This document shows positions 34,465 to 45,965 of a DNA stretch of 64,000 nucleotides, in pieces. This DNA is from Coenobita brevimanus (taxonomy: Eukaryota; Arthropoda; Malacostraca; Decapoda; Coenobitidae). The notes below the pieces were generated by a model. It ran no database searches. It saw only the letters and a list, made by a program, of their open reading frames with translations, and was not told where the DNA came from. Position 1 is the first letter of the stretch, and each line of letters starts with the position of its first letter. A program made the translations under genes and the position numbers. The DNA is taken from positions 4,851,173 through 4,915,172 of the forward strand of contig CM064664.1 of assembly GCA_032717465.1 (NCBI GenBank), given 5' to 3'.

Positions 34465-36000
34465 ATTTTTTTTTTTTTTTAACGCAAGAAAGAAGGAACC
34501 AAAGGCTAGGAGTCCGCAAACCGTTCCTTACAAGAAAAAAAAAAAAACAATACAAAGGAGAGCCAAATTCAAGATCCGTTCATTTCGAGATGCCTGCACA
34601 CACTGCGTCTGAAAGACTGGGGATCACAGGAAGTAGGAAATACAGACAGAGGGAGACAGTTCCAGCGTTGACCTGTTCCATAAATGAAGGACTGGGAGTT
34701 ACGGTTAACTCTTACATTAGAGAGTTGGGCAGAAAAGGGATGAGAGTTTGTTGCTAGACGGGAGCTACACACCAGTCGTAGTGGTGGAGGGGTGCAAGCA
34801 GACAGTTCAGAGGAGCAGTGACCATGGAAGTAACGATAGAAAAGAGATAAAGATGCAACAGTGTGGCGAAGAGACAGAGGTTAAAGGGAGCCAGTAAGAG
34901 GAAGAGAGTTAATGAGACGAAAAGCCTTTGACTCCACCCTGTTGAGAAGTGCTGTATGTGGGGAGCCTCCCCACACATGAGAGTTGTACTCTAAACAGGG
35001 GCGAATAAAACCAGTGTATAGAGTCAACAACTGTGCCGGGGTAAAGAAGGTATGGAGTCGGTTTAGCACACCTAATATCTTGGAAGCAAATTTTACAAGA
35101 GATGCAAAATGATCTTTCCAAGATAAGCCTCGACTGAATGAAATCCCAAGCATGTTCAAGGATGATGCAAGATAGAGAAGAACGATGGCCGTCTACAACT
35201 GCGGCTATAGAACGACCAGAAAGGAAGCTATAGATGAAGGCACAGATAGAAGGAAAGATACCGTTAAAGGGTAGTTTAGAAATTAAATATTTATGTCAGA
35301 CTCGATCGAAAGCATTTGAGATGTCAAGTGCAATTGCATAGCTTTCGCCAAGTCTCGAAAAGAAGATGACCACGAATCTGAAAGGTGGGTGAGAAGATCG
35401 CCAGTGGAGTTTCCCTGACGGAACCCATACTGATGATCAGAAAGAAGGTTGTGATAGAAGAGATGGTTTAAAATTTTTCCGTTAAGAACTGACTCGAAAA
35501 CTTTTGTGACACAGGATGTTAAAGCAATTGGACGATAGTTAGAGGGTTGGGAATGGTCACCCTTCTTTGGGACTGGGTGAATGAGAGCAAACTTCCAGCA
35601 AGAAGGAAAAGTACAAGTTGACAGACAAAGGCGAAAGATTTTACCTAGGCTGGGTGTAAGCACAGAAGCTCAGTTCTTGGGGACAACAGGAGGGACTCCA
35701 TCAGTCCCATATGCCTTGTTAGTACCGGGGTACTGAATCAAGTGATGACAGAAAGTACATCAGCTGTAGAAATTTTGATGTCAGCCATTAGGAAGTCTGA
35801 GCGGGGAAGTGGTGGAGGAACAGAACCGGAATCGTCGAAGGTGGAATTGGAGGAGAAAGTCTGAGTGAAGAGATCTACTTTATCAGTAGAAGAAATAGCT
35901 ACAGAACCATCAGAATAGAAAAGAAGAAGGAAGGATGATGAGGTAAAGTTGTTAGAAAGGTTTTGGCAAGGTGTCAGAAGGAGAGGGAAGAATTCGTTCC
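34465..36000 (-). pseudogene. Jockey-like LINE inserted in reverse orientation
   Basis: On the minus strand, RT fragments read WKFALIHPVPKKGDHSQPSN and YRPIALTSCVTKVFESVLN, then QYGFRQGNSTGDLLTHLSD (35663 down to 35300). After a gap comes GLSWKDHFASLVKFASKILG and PCLEYNSHVWGG (35159-34881), then the C-terminal YGTGQRWNCLPLSVFP (34772-34569). The segment that should carry the YxDD catalytic motif is missing near 35165-35280, an internal deletion. The T run at 34465-34482 is the poly(A) tail on the minus strand and marks the 3' end. The 5' end is truncated near 36000. Confidence 0.75.
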
Positions 36001-36009
36001 CCCAATGCT

Positions 36010-38490
36010 TCTAGAGAACCCAGTGTATCTGACTCCTTATCCATACAGTTGACAAACCTTAAACTTACCCTTAGCATGAAATTACCGTTTTGGGTGATGA
36101 TAACGTACATAATATAGAATGATTATTGTATTCTGCCGGGACTGACGATACTGGTCTTGAATGTGAGCTGGTCGCAGAATCGTTTTATCTCACACAGTTG
36201 GTAAAGCAGCCAACCTGAATACAAGATAATTCTGACTGTAACGCTTATCTCTTGGATCTATTCCTCACAAATAGTCCAGATCAATACAGGATGAACATAC
36301 TGTCACCACTTGGATGCTCTGACCACAATCTCATCAAAGCCTCATTAGTCAGCTCCTCCAAACCTCCCTGTTCTGAACCAGTCAGAATGACCCAATGCCA
36401 CTTTGATAGGGCAGACCGGGATGGATTCAGAAGTGATCTTGCTGACATTCCATGGCAGTCTTTCTTCGCTACTGACATCAAATCTACCAGGCCCACATTA
36501 ATGGCAATACAAGCTGATATGGAATTGTTCATACCAAGTTAACAGTTCAATAACAGATCGGATTCCTCAAAATGGTGTGATAGCAATTGTGCGAGAGCAA
36601 TGGCCCAAAAATCATAAGCATATAACTCTTACTTAAAATAAATAACATTTGAATTACTCAGTCAATTTAAAATTGCTAGAAACCTTGCAAAAGCAGTAAT
36701 AAATTGCTAAATCAAACTTTCTTCAGAACGAAGCATCCAAACTGCTAAACAATCTCAGTGACAAGGGAATATTCTGGTCAGCTGTCAGTTACTTCATGAA
36801 TAACATTAACAAGCCATCACCCATTCCTCCGCTAAAATCTTCAGACGGTAACATTACAAATGACCCACGCGGTAAAGTGAATATCCTTGCCAGTACATTT
36901 GCCAAAAACTTTGCAGTAGAGAAAATCAACCAGAATGTCCCAGTACCTGAACATAACTTTACCGAAATTGCTCCACTTAAAATACAGCCTAGATATGTAA
37001 AATCCATCCTAGACAATTTACCAACCAACAAAACTCCAGGTCCACATGGAATTCGTTCATTTGTTTTGAAAAGTGCTCCCCCGAACTTGTTTCTGTTCTA
37101 GCTAAATTACTCAGATTATGCATACGTACTTCTTCATTCCCTGATTCATGGAATGAAGCCAATATCCACCCAATTTCGAAGATAGGAAGTTCTCCTGACC
37201 TCTCTGATTACAGACCAATAGCTGTCACGTCTTCTCATGGTAAACTATTAAAAATTGTAATGAATAAGCACATAGTTCAACATCTTGAACCCAACAGCTT
37301 AATTTGTGATACACAGTATGGTTATCGCCATGAAAGATACATTGATATACTCAATCTGATTCTCATCATCCATCAGTCAATTGACCAACATGGAGAAACT
37401 CATGCAATAGCCCTTGATATTTCTACAGCTTTTGATAAAGTGTAGCACTGTTCCCTGCTATCCAAACTTCCTTGCTATGGAGTAAAGTCTTTTGTTCCTC
37501 TGATTTCCTCTTATCTCAGTGACAGAAATATAGGAGTAAAAGTAGATGATATACTGTATATTCCAATTTCAACTCAAGTAACCCTGGCGTGCACAAGGAT
37601 CAGTTCTGGGTCCAACCCTACTCCTAATTCATATTAACGATCTCTTATCTGTCACCCAGAATCCCATCCATTCATATGCAAATGACTCAACACTTCGTAG
37701 TTCATTCACACTTAAACACCGATTCACAAAGTTTAATATCTCTAACTCACAACTCGGTACAGCCATCTCCATAAATCAAGACTTATCTAGTATCACTGAA
37801 TGGGGACAAAATAACCTTGTCTCACTTAATGCTAGTAAAACCAAATATATACAATATACTAATACACAGTTACTGCCAGATTCCTGTATTACCTTCAGTC
37901 CTATTAATATTCCTATCTCCAAAGTACTGAATTTCTCTGTGCGTCACTTAACAATGCTCTTAGCTGGACCTTTCATGTCAGATCACTTGCTATTATTGCC
38001 TCCAAAGTTATTGTACAAAGTTCGTAGCTTTCTTAGTGACTGTCAGTTAAATATAGTTTATAAAAGTCATGTGCACTCTCAGCTCGAATCTTGCTCACTC
38101 ATGTGGAATGGATGTCGAGAGGTTGCACTAAAACAACTAGACAGAACTCAGACCAAAGCTGTTAGAATTATTAATAACCTTGCTATGACAAATAAACTAC
38201 CTCCTCTACAGGTAAGAAGGAATGTTGCCTCTCTTGCGTTATTTTACAAATACTTTCATGGCAAATGCTCATACGAAGTTGGATCCATTGTGCCACCTCT
38301 CCTTGCCTTTCCCTGTGCTACACGGGCATTCGGTAGCACTCATAACTGGACTGTCACATTGCCATATTGCAGAACTTCCGCCTGTCAGAAATCTTTTATT
38401 CCCCGTACTGCATCTCTTTGGAACTCGCATCCCCAGATATGTTTCCTTCCAAACCTCAATCAGTAGCTGTTCAAGTCCAACTTTTACAGA
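36010..38490 (+). pseudogene. Jockey-like LINE, part 2 (endonuclease end, RT, C-terminus)
   Basis: It continues part 1. DLFLTNSPDQYRMN and SPLGCSDHNLIKASL near 36250-36345 end the endonuclease. NLPTNKTPGPHGIRSFVLK (about 37020), DYRPIAVTSSHGKLL, TQYGYRHERY and AIALDISTAFDKV (about 37410) are RT blocks. The catalytic box reads SYANDSTL near 37672, with the first Asp of YxDD replaced by Asn. The C-terminal part at 37939-38466 has CSLMWNGCRE, NLAMTNKLPPLQVRRNVASL and KSFIPRTASLWNS. Several stops and shifts separate these blocks. The clade is judged from the RT and tail pattern only. Confidence 0.7.
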
Positions 38491-38562
38491 TTATTTATGA
38501 TTGGAAGACGCCAGTATTCTGATGTATGGTTTATTTTTTAATCCACTTTTTCTTTCCTCCAG

Positions 38563-39040
38563 TTATTTTTCAAAAACTTCCACATATGTCTGAACTTTTT
38601 GTTTGTAACTGTTTGTAAACCTAAGACCGTATACCTCTGGTATAAGTTCATAAATCCCGCGTATTGCATCTTTTATCACCTCATAATCAGCATATTGGTC
38701 AGCTGATAAAGCAATATAGGCCTCCTGTGATGTACACAAAGTGGAGTCTGAAGTAATATTGATCAAGAGTTACTAGGCCAGGAAACACGAGCTGCCACCT
38801 CAAACATTTGGAAATATTTAGTGACACCTTACTCATAAAGGAAAAACTAAATGTTCTCGGCAGCATCAAAAGAATTCCTTAAAGAGGCACCAAAAGGACT
38901 AGATGAACGGCCAAGCTGCCTCAGTCTGCGCTCACGAACTAGTTCACGTTGTTTCTCTTGGGCTTGAAGTTGTCTCATTTGTAACTGAATTTTAACTATT
39001 TCAAGTTGTTCACTGACATTAGTATTTAAGACATTAACAT
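38563..39040 (-). pseudogene. gag: Ty3/gypsy gag relic, downstream part
   Basis: The minus strand reads QLQMRQLQAQEKQRELVRER, then after stops GVTKYFQMFEVAARVSWPS, then the open piece AYIALSADQYADYEVIKDAI and YELIPEVYGLRFTNSYKQKV. The order coiled-coil Gln/Glu/Arg stretch, KYF..FE, A.(E/D)AY.AL...DY..(V/I)K.AI...YEL(V/I)PE.Y..(K/R)F matches the SCAN-like gag of a large family of animal gypsy elements. Two or more stops and shifts make it a relic. The LINE at 39046-42248 interrupts its upstream side. Confidence 0.55.
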
Positions 39041-39045
39041 CAATT

Positions 39046-42000
39046 TCCCCCCCTGGGGGTAGGGTTTTTCAAGAATACTCCCCCAGTATCCCTGCTTGTC
39101 GTAAAAGGCGACTAAAAGGCTTGGCGGAGGGTTAGTGCCCCTCCCCGGAAAACAACTACCGGTAACTAAAAAAACAAACAAGAAGCCTCGGACAAGGACT
39201 GACCAAACGATGACGACCCAGGACCTGACAAAGGATTTGGTAATGGGTACATGGAATGTAAGAGGAGCGAATGATGAGGTGAAAGAGAGAGAGATTGTCC
39301 ATGTGCTTGAGGGTGCGAAAGTGGATGTATGTGGAATAACTGAAACAAAATAGAGAGGAGATAGTGTGAGAGAATGGGAGTATGGATGTGGTATATGTGC
39401 AGGAGTAGGTGAGAATGAGAGGGCAAAGGAAGGAGTATGTATAGTTGTGAGTAAAAGATGGAAGAAGAGCATAAGACAGTATGGATCAGTTGGGTCAAGG
39501 ATTGTGTGGGTAAAGTTGAAAGTTGGAATACAAATGTGGGTGATTGTGTGTGCGTATGCGCCAACGCAAGATCGTGCTAGAAGAGTGAGAGAAGAGTTCT
39601 GGACAAATGTAGAAGTGTGCATGGAAAAGTTTGGAAGGAATGAGAGAGTGTTTTTGATCGGTGATATGAATGGTAAAGTTGGGAATGTGAAGGTGGATGG
39701 AATAGTTGGTGAGTGGGGTGTGCCTGCTGAGATAGATGAGAATGGGAGTGCGTTAGTGGACATTTGTGCTGGGAGGGGATTGGTGATAACCAATACCCTC
39801 TTCAGGCATAAAAAGATCCACAGGTATACATGGCGAGTGATGAGAAGGGTGGGTGGTGAATTGAATGAAAGTAAGGCAATGATTGATTATGTGTGTGTGG
39901 ATGAAAGGATGCGAAGATGTGTAATGGATCCAAGAGCTTATAGAGGTTGGGGGAGTGGACTTTCTGACCACTACTTGGTGGTGGCCAGAATTAGGATTCA
40001 AGTAAGATGGAGGAATAGAAGAAGGGAAAGACGAGAGGAAGGAGTAGTTGCAAGAAGAGTGGAAAGGTTACAAGAGGATGAGAAAAAGGCAGAGTATAAG
40101 AGAGAAGTGAAGGAACGATTGGGCAAATATGAACTGGAGCAGATGGGAGACGTGGAAGGTGTGTGTAGGATATTTAAAGAAGAAATATGTGCAGCATGTG
40201 ATGTGGTGTGTGGAAGGAAGAGAAGACGGAGGGGGGTGCAAGGAACAGCGTGATGGACTGAAGAGGTGAGACAGGCTGTGGCACAAAAGAAGAAAGCATA
40301 CAATGAATGGATGAGAAATAGGGGCGTGGAAGAAGTTGAGAGACGGAAGAGGGAGTTACATGTAGAAAGAAAGAGAGAAGTGAAAAGATTAGTAGGAGAG
40401 AGTAAGAAGGGAGTGGATGAGGAATTTGGAAGGAATTTGAGTGTAAAGTGAAGGGACTGTAAGGAAATGTTCTGGAGAGGTGAAAAGAGTAAGACAGGGT
40501 GGACGTGAAGTTAGCAGGGGAGTGAAAGATAAAAATGGTAGATTACTAGTGGAGAAGGGAGAAAAAATGAGCAGATGGAGAGAACACTTTAAGGAATTGT
40601 TGAACATAGAGGATGGAAGTAATGCGAGTATAAGTGGCTGGGGAATGGCTGGGAGAAAGAGGGAGGTGAGAAGACAGGAATAAATCAGTAGGATAGAAGT
40701 TGTGGAAGCAATGAAGAAAGTTAAATCGGGGAAAGCCCCAGGAATTGATGGAGTGTGTGGTGAAATGCTGAAGTATGGGGGAGAGATAGTAGTAGAATGG
40801 ATGTGGAAGATATGCAGATTGGCCTGGGAGGAAGGTAGAGTCCCGGAGGATTGGAAGTCAGGTATAATTATTCCCTTGAACAAAGGAAAAGGGGAAAAAG
40901 AAGTGTGTGGTAATCATAGGGGTATTTGTCTTCTTAGTATAATAGGAAAAGTGTATGGTAGGATACTTATAGACAGAGTTAGAGAAAGAACAGAGAAATT
41001 AGTTGGAGAAGAACAGGGTGGCTTTAGGAAGGGAAGAGGTTGTGTAGATCAGATATTCATTCTTAGATCTTAAGTGGAAAACTTTCTAGAGAAGGGAAAG
41101 AAGTTGTATGCGGCTTTCATGGATTTGGAGAAAGCATATGACAGGGTGGATAGACAAAGATTGTGGAAAGCTTTAAGAATATATGGAGTAGTTGGGAAGT
41201 TGTTGAATGCTGTGAAGAGTATGTATGATGGTGCGAAGGCTGCAGTGCATGTGGATGGTGAACTAAGTGAATTTTTCTCTTTGAAAGTTCGGTTGAAACA
41301 GGGATGTGTCATGTCTCCATGATTGTTCAATATGTACATGGATGGGGTAATAAAAGAGGTACAAGGTAGGGTAGTGGATGTTGGAGTGGCCTTGGTGAGA
41401 GAGGATAGTGTTTGGAAACTCCCTGTACTGTTGTTTGTAGATGATACTGTGTTGTTGAGTGAAGACGAAGGGGAGCTGCAAGGCTTGGTGGATGAGTTTG
41501 GGAGAGTGTGTAAGAAACGGAATCTAAAGGTGAATGTAGAGAAGAGTAAAATGATGGTCTTTGAGAGAGGTGAAGTCAGTGAATGTACAGCGAGGTTGGA
41601 TGGTGAGGAATTGGAAAATGTGAGTACGTTTAAGTACTTCGGTAGTGTGATGAGTAAGGATGGAGGTTTGGAGGGTGAAGTGCTTGAAAGGGTGCAGCAG
41701 GGAAGAAAGGTTGCAGGTTCTTTGAAAGCAGTGATAAAAAACAGAGAAGTGAGCATGGAAGTGAAAAAGTTACTACATGACAGTATTGTGATACCAACTC
41801 TAACGTATGGAAGTGAAGCTTGGACGTTGTTGGAAGGACACAAGTCAAGATTGAGAGCAGTGGAAATGAGTTATTTAAGAGGAGCCTGTGGAGTCACATG
41901 GAGAGACAGGCTGACGAATGAGGATATAAAGGAGAGTTGTGGTGTGGATGTGGATGTGATAGGAATCATTATGAGGAACACACTGAGGTGGTTTGGCCAT

Positions 42001-42248
42001 GTGGAGAGGATGGAGGGTGAAAGACTGACGAAGAGAGTGTATGTGAGTGAGGTGGAGGGGGGAAGAGGGAGGGGGAGGCCGAGGATGAGATGGAGGGATG
42101 GGGTGGAGAGGTATATGAGAGAGGGGTGTGTGAGTTGGGAGCAGGGCAGTGAAATGGCGGGAGACAGGGCGATTTGGAGGCGATTTGTTTGTGGCCACCC
42201 CAAACGGGATTGAAGCGTCTGGCAATAGACAGATAGATAGATAGACAT
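39046..42248 (+). pseudogene. LINE 2: nearly full-length non-LTR retrotransposon, decayed
   Basis: The 5' leader holds GTAAAAGGCGACTAAAAGG (39102-39120), shared with LINE 3. The ORF starts near the ATG at 39210. Endonuclease: MGTWNVRGANDEV, VCGITETK, VCAYAPTQ, IGDMNGKVGN, SDHYLVVARI. Reverse transcriptase: KAPGIDGVCGEMLKYGGEIV, NHRGICLLSIIGKVYGRIL, GGFRKGRGCVDQI, AAFMDLEKAYDRVD, LKQGCVMSP and LLFVDDTVLL (41426-41455). The C-terminal part has CGVTWRDRL and RPRMRWRDGVERYMRE. In-frame stops lie at 39351, 40251, 40449, 40681, 41071 and 41320, and a frame change at about 40460-40500. Where LINE 1 can be compared, it has a sense codon at these sites. A short GATA-type tail follows at 42226. Exact clade not fixed. 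Confidence 0.85.
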
Positions 42249-42249
42249 C

Positions 42250-42463
42250 TATTTCTGAGTAGTATGATTGCGAATATGTGGCTGTTGGTACAGTTCAAAA
42301 GCTTAGGATTCTGAACATTATCAACACTGTGAACAGGTGGCTCATGTTCCCAGAGATCATGACCAGTTGAAGTTTTATCAGTTTCAGCATCTTCACTCAC
42401 TCCAAACACTGAGTCATGAATCAAGCTAATTAAATTAAGCTTACAATTACTGAGAAGTTTCAC
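42250..42463 (-). pseudogene. Gag relic, upstream part
   Basis: A minus-strand frame reads MKLLSNCKLNLISLIHDSVF and GHDLWEHEPPVHSVDNVQN. It lies directly across LINE 2 from the gag relic at 38563-39040 and in the same orientation. I infer that LINE 2 split one gag relic, but this piece has no motif of its own to prove it. Confidence 0.3.
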
Positions 42464-42701
42464 TCATAAGACCTGCGTAGTCAACTTAAGGTCAAATTTA
42501 GCTAGATTTCCTGCTTATACTGTCTAGGGTCAGTTTGCAAACGTGCTCTAACATCACCAATATTCGTCAGTATCATGATAGATAATTATGTAATTAGGTT
42601 CAGACCAAAATCATTAGGCTATCCTCGCAGAGATCACCATTTTGATTCTACTACGGACGTGCCCTTACATATAGCGTCCCCCTCCAACATCTTCATTTAC
42701 T
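42464..42701. other. No gene recognised
   Basis: Short AT-rich flank between the gag relic and the TTAA start at 42702. Confidence 0.4.
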
Positions 42702-43471
42702 TTAACCCTTATCAGGCGAAGCAGGGTATTAAATTCCCTAGGGCATGCATTTTTCCAATGTTTTTAGCTACTGTGCATGCCCAGTTAGGTGTAGGGGTGG
42801 TAGCTGGTGAGGAAATTTCAGTGGAGCTGGTACCCTTGCCGAGTGTGCGCGTGCTGACGGATCTCCCACCTCCAACATGCAGTTCTGGCAACCCTGGGGT
42901 GTGCTGGACCCCGCTTCACCTGTGATTGGTAAGTAAACAAGATTTAAAGCACCTGACATTTCAGGCATTTAAACCATTTAAATGGAAATTTATTGTGAAT
43001 ATTAGTGATTTACATTATTCCATAATAAATTTCCTAAGGAATGATAGGTGAATGAAGCAAAACCTACGGTTTTTAGACGATTTATTGAAAATTTCCCATT
43101 TTCTCTCATTCTAGGTTTACGATGGTATCAAGAACATTGAACGATGACGAGACTGATGCCTGCCTAGCTGCCCTTGAGAAAGAAGATGCATTGCAGGAGG
43201 AAATAATCGACCTGGGGGAAGATGTTTCCATTTATTACGACGAAGGTGAACCGCTTGGAGTGAGGGTAGAAAGCTGGGAAGAAGAGGGGGACGAGGGACC
43301 ACCAAGAGGGAGGTCACGCTCCCCCACTCTCTCTCCTCCCGTCACTCCACCACTCCTCCCGACTCACACCGACCCAGACAAAGCACTTAGCAACGCGTGC
43401 GATACTACCATGGAGGATACCAGCCCTGACTCTCATGCTGCAGCCAAGCAAGAGCAGCAGGAGGAATTTAG
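42702..43471 (+). CDS. Candidate piggyBac-like 5' end and spliced acidic exon
   Basis: TTAACCCTTATCAGGCGAAG at 42702 has the TTAA-CCC form of a piggyBac end. A consensus donor (GATTG|GTAAGTAAAC) lies at 42926/42927 and an acceptor (TTTCTCTCATTCTAG) ends at 43114. The exon then opens with ATG at 43122: MVSRTLNDDETDACLAALEK, an acidic stretch with EVIDLGEDV-like and EEEGDEGPP sequence, a Pro-rich part, and closes at a donor-like TTTAG|GTAATT at 43471; the frame stops three bases later. The DDE..ALE start and acidic character recall the ORF at 20216. A further acceptor-like CTTCACAG sits near 43643. No transposase core is visible. Whether this is a transposon leader or a host exon is open. Confidence 0.35.
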
Positions 43472-44063
43472 GTAATTAGATTTGACTTTCTGGGCTGGAA
43501 TTATTTTAAATATGTCTAGGAATATATTTCAGGCCAAAATATAACTTATAACCATATACAACACCACCAGGCCCACCCTAACTAACCCCTATCAAAAGAT
43601 ACCCAAATGTGGCTAAAAGTGTCCCTCTTCTGTACCTTCACAGGCGATGTAGATTCCGGCTGTGCAGGCCCTTGTGGAGTTGGCACAATCTTCCTCATCC
43701 ATCCAGCACTCAGGATCTCCATTTTTATAACGATCTCAGCAGTCCTTTTTTTTTTTTTTTTTTTTTTTTTCTGCACATTTTTTTTCACACAGGTGTGAAT
43801 TTTGTTACCTCTTTTTTAAATTAACGTACCAAGGGAGCAAATAACGTACCAAAGGAAACCAAAACCTTCCCAGAGGGAGAAAAAAGGCTATACTTTTCTA
43901 TGCAACCTTTATTTTTTTCAATAAAGTATCGAACTTCGGAGTTATTTATTATTTATTTTCTCGGGTTTCCTACACCCTGCTTCACCAGAAACTCAATAAT
44001 CCAGCCCGTTCACCTGATTAGGGTTTCAACTCGAGAAGTTGGACATAACCCTCACTAACTTGT
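43472..44063. other. No gene; T-run of 25
   Basis: 43746-43770 is an uninterrupted T run. GTACCAA(A)GG(G/A) is repeated twice near 43825-43855. No frame is supported. Confidence 0.45.
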
Positions 44064-44140
44064 CTATGGTCAGACTCAAATATGAAGTCCGTTTGGGTGG
44101 GGCCCGCGTGGGGATTTCCCTCTCTACAGCTCTGCCAAAC

Positions 44141-44180
<40 letters not shown>

Positions 44181-44761
44181 GATTGAGAAAGTTTTAATAT
44201 ATTTATAAGTTATGTTTTCTTCTATATTGTTTCGACCTTTTTTCCACACCACCACTGAGGTAAAAGTCTTGGCGCGTTTTTTTTTTTTATAGAGTTTCCC
44301 CAGTAGGCATAAGTCCTCTCTCTGATCTTTCTTCAAAAAAATACTTGTTCACATTGTAAATAAGTTCTTTCTCCCGACTGTGGAGCACACGAGAGCGAGT
44401 CGGAGTAGCTGCCATCGTGGGTGGGGATCAGGGAGGAAGTGACCGGTCACCTGTAGTCTGAGGTGGGTGTCCTTGACCTCTGGCAACGTCGGAAAGCGAC
44501 GTTGTCACGTGGTGTGGAATTTGTACAAATCATTGCTGTTATCCTAAAAAGCGACACATTCATAGCACTATATAGCCTTATTTAATATATTTAATAAGTA
44601 CAGAATATTTAATATACAATTTCAAATAGTAAATAGCTGATATATGACAGAGAGAGAGAGAGAGAGAGATAGGTACTGGGGTTGATGCGGCAGAGCTGTA
44701 GAGAGGGAAATCCCCTCTCGGGCCCCACCCAAACGGACTTCATATTTGAGTCTGACCATAG
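44064..44761. mobile_element. Element with 73-bp terminal inverted repeats
   Basis: 44064-44136 (CTATGGTCAGACTCAAATAT to CAGCTCTGCC) is repeated in inverse at 44689-44761 with about two or three mismatches (CGCGTG versus CGAGAG). Both arms run into pyrimidine/purine repeats, (CT)n at 44146-44177 and (GA)n at 44650-44669, so the symmetry extends inward. The outermost CTATGG/CCATAG allows a TA target duplication with ends TGGTCAGACTC (Tc1/mariner-like MITE), which is only one option. The interior has no coding frame. Confidence 0.7.
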
Positions 44762-45524
44762 TAGGAAGTTACTTCTAAATTGACTGTAATCGTCTGGCAG
44801 GTGTAAGATGAACAAAATATGGCCATATGCAGGGTATTGTGGAAGATGGGCATAGCTTTGGGAAATAATATATTAAGTAAGGCTTAGTAAAGCATGGGCA
44901 ACACTACGGTTTTATAAATCTCCACCTGACAAAGCACATACCCCCCACCTCCCTGCACACCTACCCAAGCACATAACGGCCCTCACCCCCCCAATCTTTT
45001 CTTTTAAAGGTGGGAGTAAGGAGAACGCCTTGAGAACCCATAAAATGGGCCCTTCAGATTCCTTGTGCAGGTTGCATTGAAATCTATGGAAAAATTATTT
45101 TTGCTACTTTTTCATTAAAAATATAACTACTTAAGACACAGCATTCTACCTATCAAAAGGCACCAGTTCACTATAAGACACATAACCATGTGAAATTTCA
45201 TGACTCCGTAGTGACTACTTTCTGAGTTCTGGCCCGGAAACGAAATCTCAACGCCCAGGCAGCCGCCCTGCCACCCAGCAGTTATTGATCCCAGTGATAA
45301 CAACGTACTCCTTAGACTCTGTCAGGTGGAGGGTGTAAATGTTGATCTACATGGCTTCAATTCTCAATCATTACCTAACTACATATACTGGTGACCTATA
45401 CCAAGCTATGGTTACTGAAATCCTTATGAGGAAGACCTTATGGAAGACCAATTTCCCCAGTTATTTCATCTACTCACAAGCGAAGGTGTGACGGAGAGAG
45501 AACCTGTATTTTTACACAGGAAAA
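44762..45524. other. No gene recognised
   Basis: AT-rich flank with C-rich patches near 44940-44995. No coding frame, RNA gene or repeat is supported. Confidence 0.45.
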
Positions 45525-45540
45525 ATCATCAGAGAAATTA

Positions 45541-45613
45541 CCAATATGCAGGGAATCGAACCCGGGACTCTCAGGTGAAAGCCAGGCAGCATACCACTAC
45601 ACCACGACCAGGT
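45541..45613 (-). tRNA. tRNA-Glu(CTC)-like pseudogene or SINE head, minus copy
   Basis: The minus strand has an A-box-like TGGTGTAGTGGTATGCTGCC, an anticodon region with CTTTCAC in place of CTCTCAC, and a B box GGTTCGATTCC. The acceptor halves do not pair, so it is unlikely to be a working tRNA. tRNA-derived SINEs share these features. Confidence 0.5.
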
Positions 45614-45870
45614 AAAAGTTAACTCACGTTGTCACAATTTTGTTACTGAGAGCCAGGCAGCATACCACTACACCACGACCAGGTAAAAGTTAACTCACGT
45701 TGTCACAATCTTGTTACTGAGAGCCAGGCAACATACCACTACACCACGACCAGGTAAAAGTTAACTCACGTTGTCACAATCTTGTAACAAGATTGTGACA
45801 ACGTGAGTTAACTTTTACCTGGTCATGGTGTAGTGGTATGCTTACAAGATTGTGACAACGTGAGTTAACT

Positions 45871-45948
45871 TTTACCTGGTCGTGGTGTAGTGGTATGCTG
45901 CCTGGCTCTCACCTGAGGGTCCCGGGTTCGATTCCCGGCATATTGGTA
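45871..45948 (+). tRNA. tRNA-Glu(CTC)-like pseudogene or SINE head, plus copy
   Basis: TGGTCGTGGTGTAGTGGTAT is the D-arm/A-box side, CTCTCAC is a tRNA-Glu anticodon loop with CTC, and CCCGGGTTCGATTCCCGG is a perfect T arm with B box. The acceptor stem is poor (TACCTGG against ATATTGG). I therefore call it tRNA-like, not a confirmed tRNA gene. Confidence 0.5.
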
Positions 45949-45965
45949 ATTTCTCTGACGAAGGT

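Larger units (their letters stand above)
45525..45965. repeat. Direct and inverted array of tRNA-Glu-like units
   Basis: On the left, three direct units of 71 bp (unit starts 45581, 45652, 45723) contain the complement of a tRNA 5' half. At about 45785 the array folds back: CACAATCTTGT/AACAAGATTGTG is the centre, and two units follow in the other orientation. The outermost units on each side carry the full tRNA-like body, and even the flanks AGAGAAATTACCAATATGC and GCATATTGGTAATTTCTCT are mirror images. The whole block is a long inverted repeat. Confidence 0.85.

Noticed and set aside
41969..42463. 164-codon minus-strand frame at the LINE 2 end
   Set aside because: Most of it is antisense of the LINE C-terminus; only the part beyond 42250 may be a gag relic.
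43607..43824. Frames across the T run
   Set aside because: Poly-Phe stretches come from the homopolymer; nothing else supports coding.
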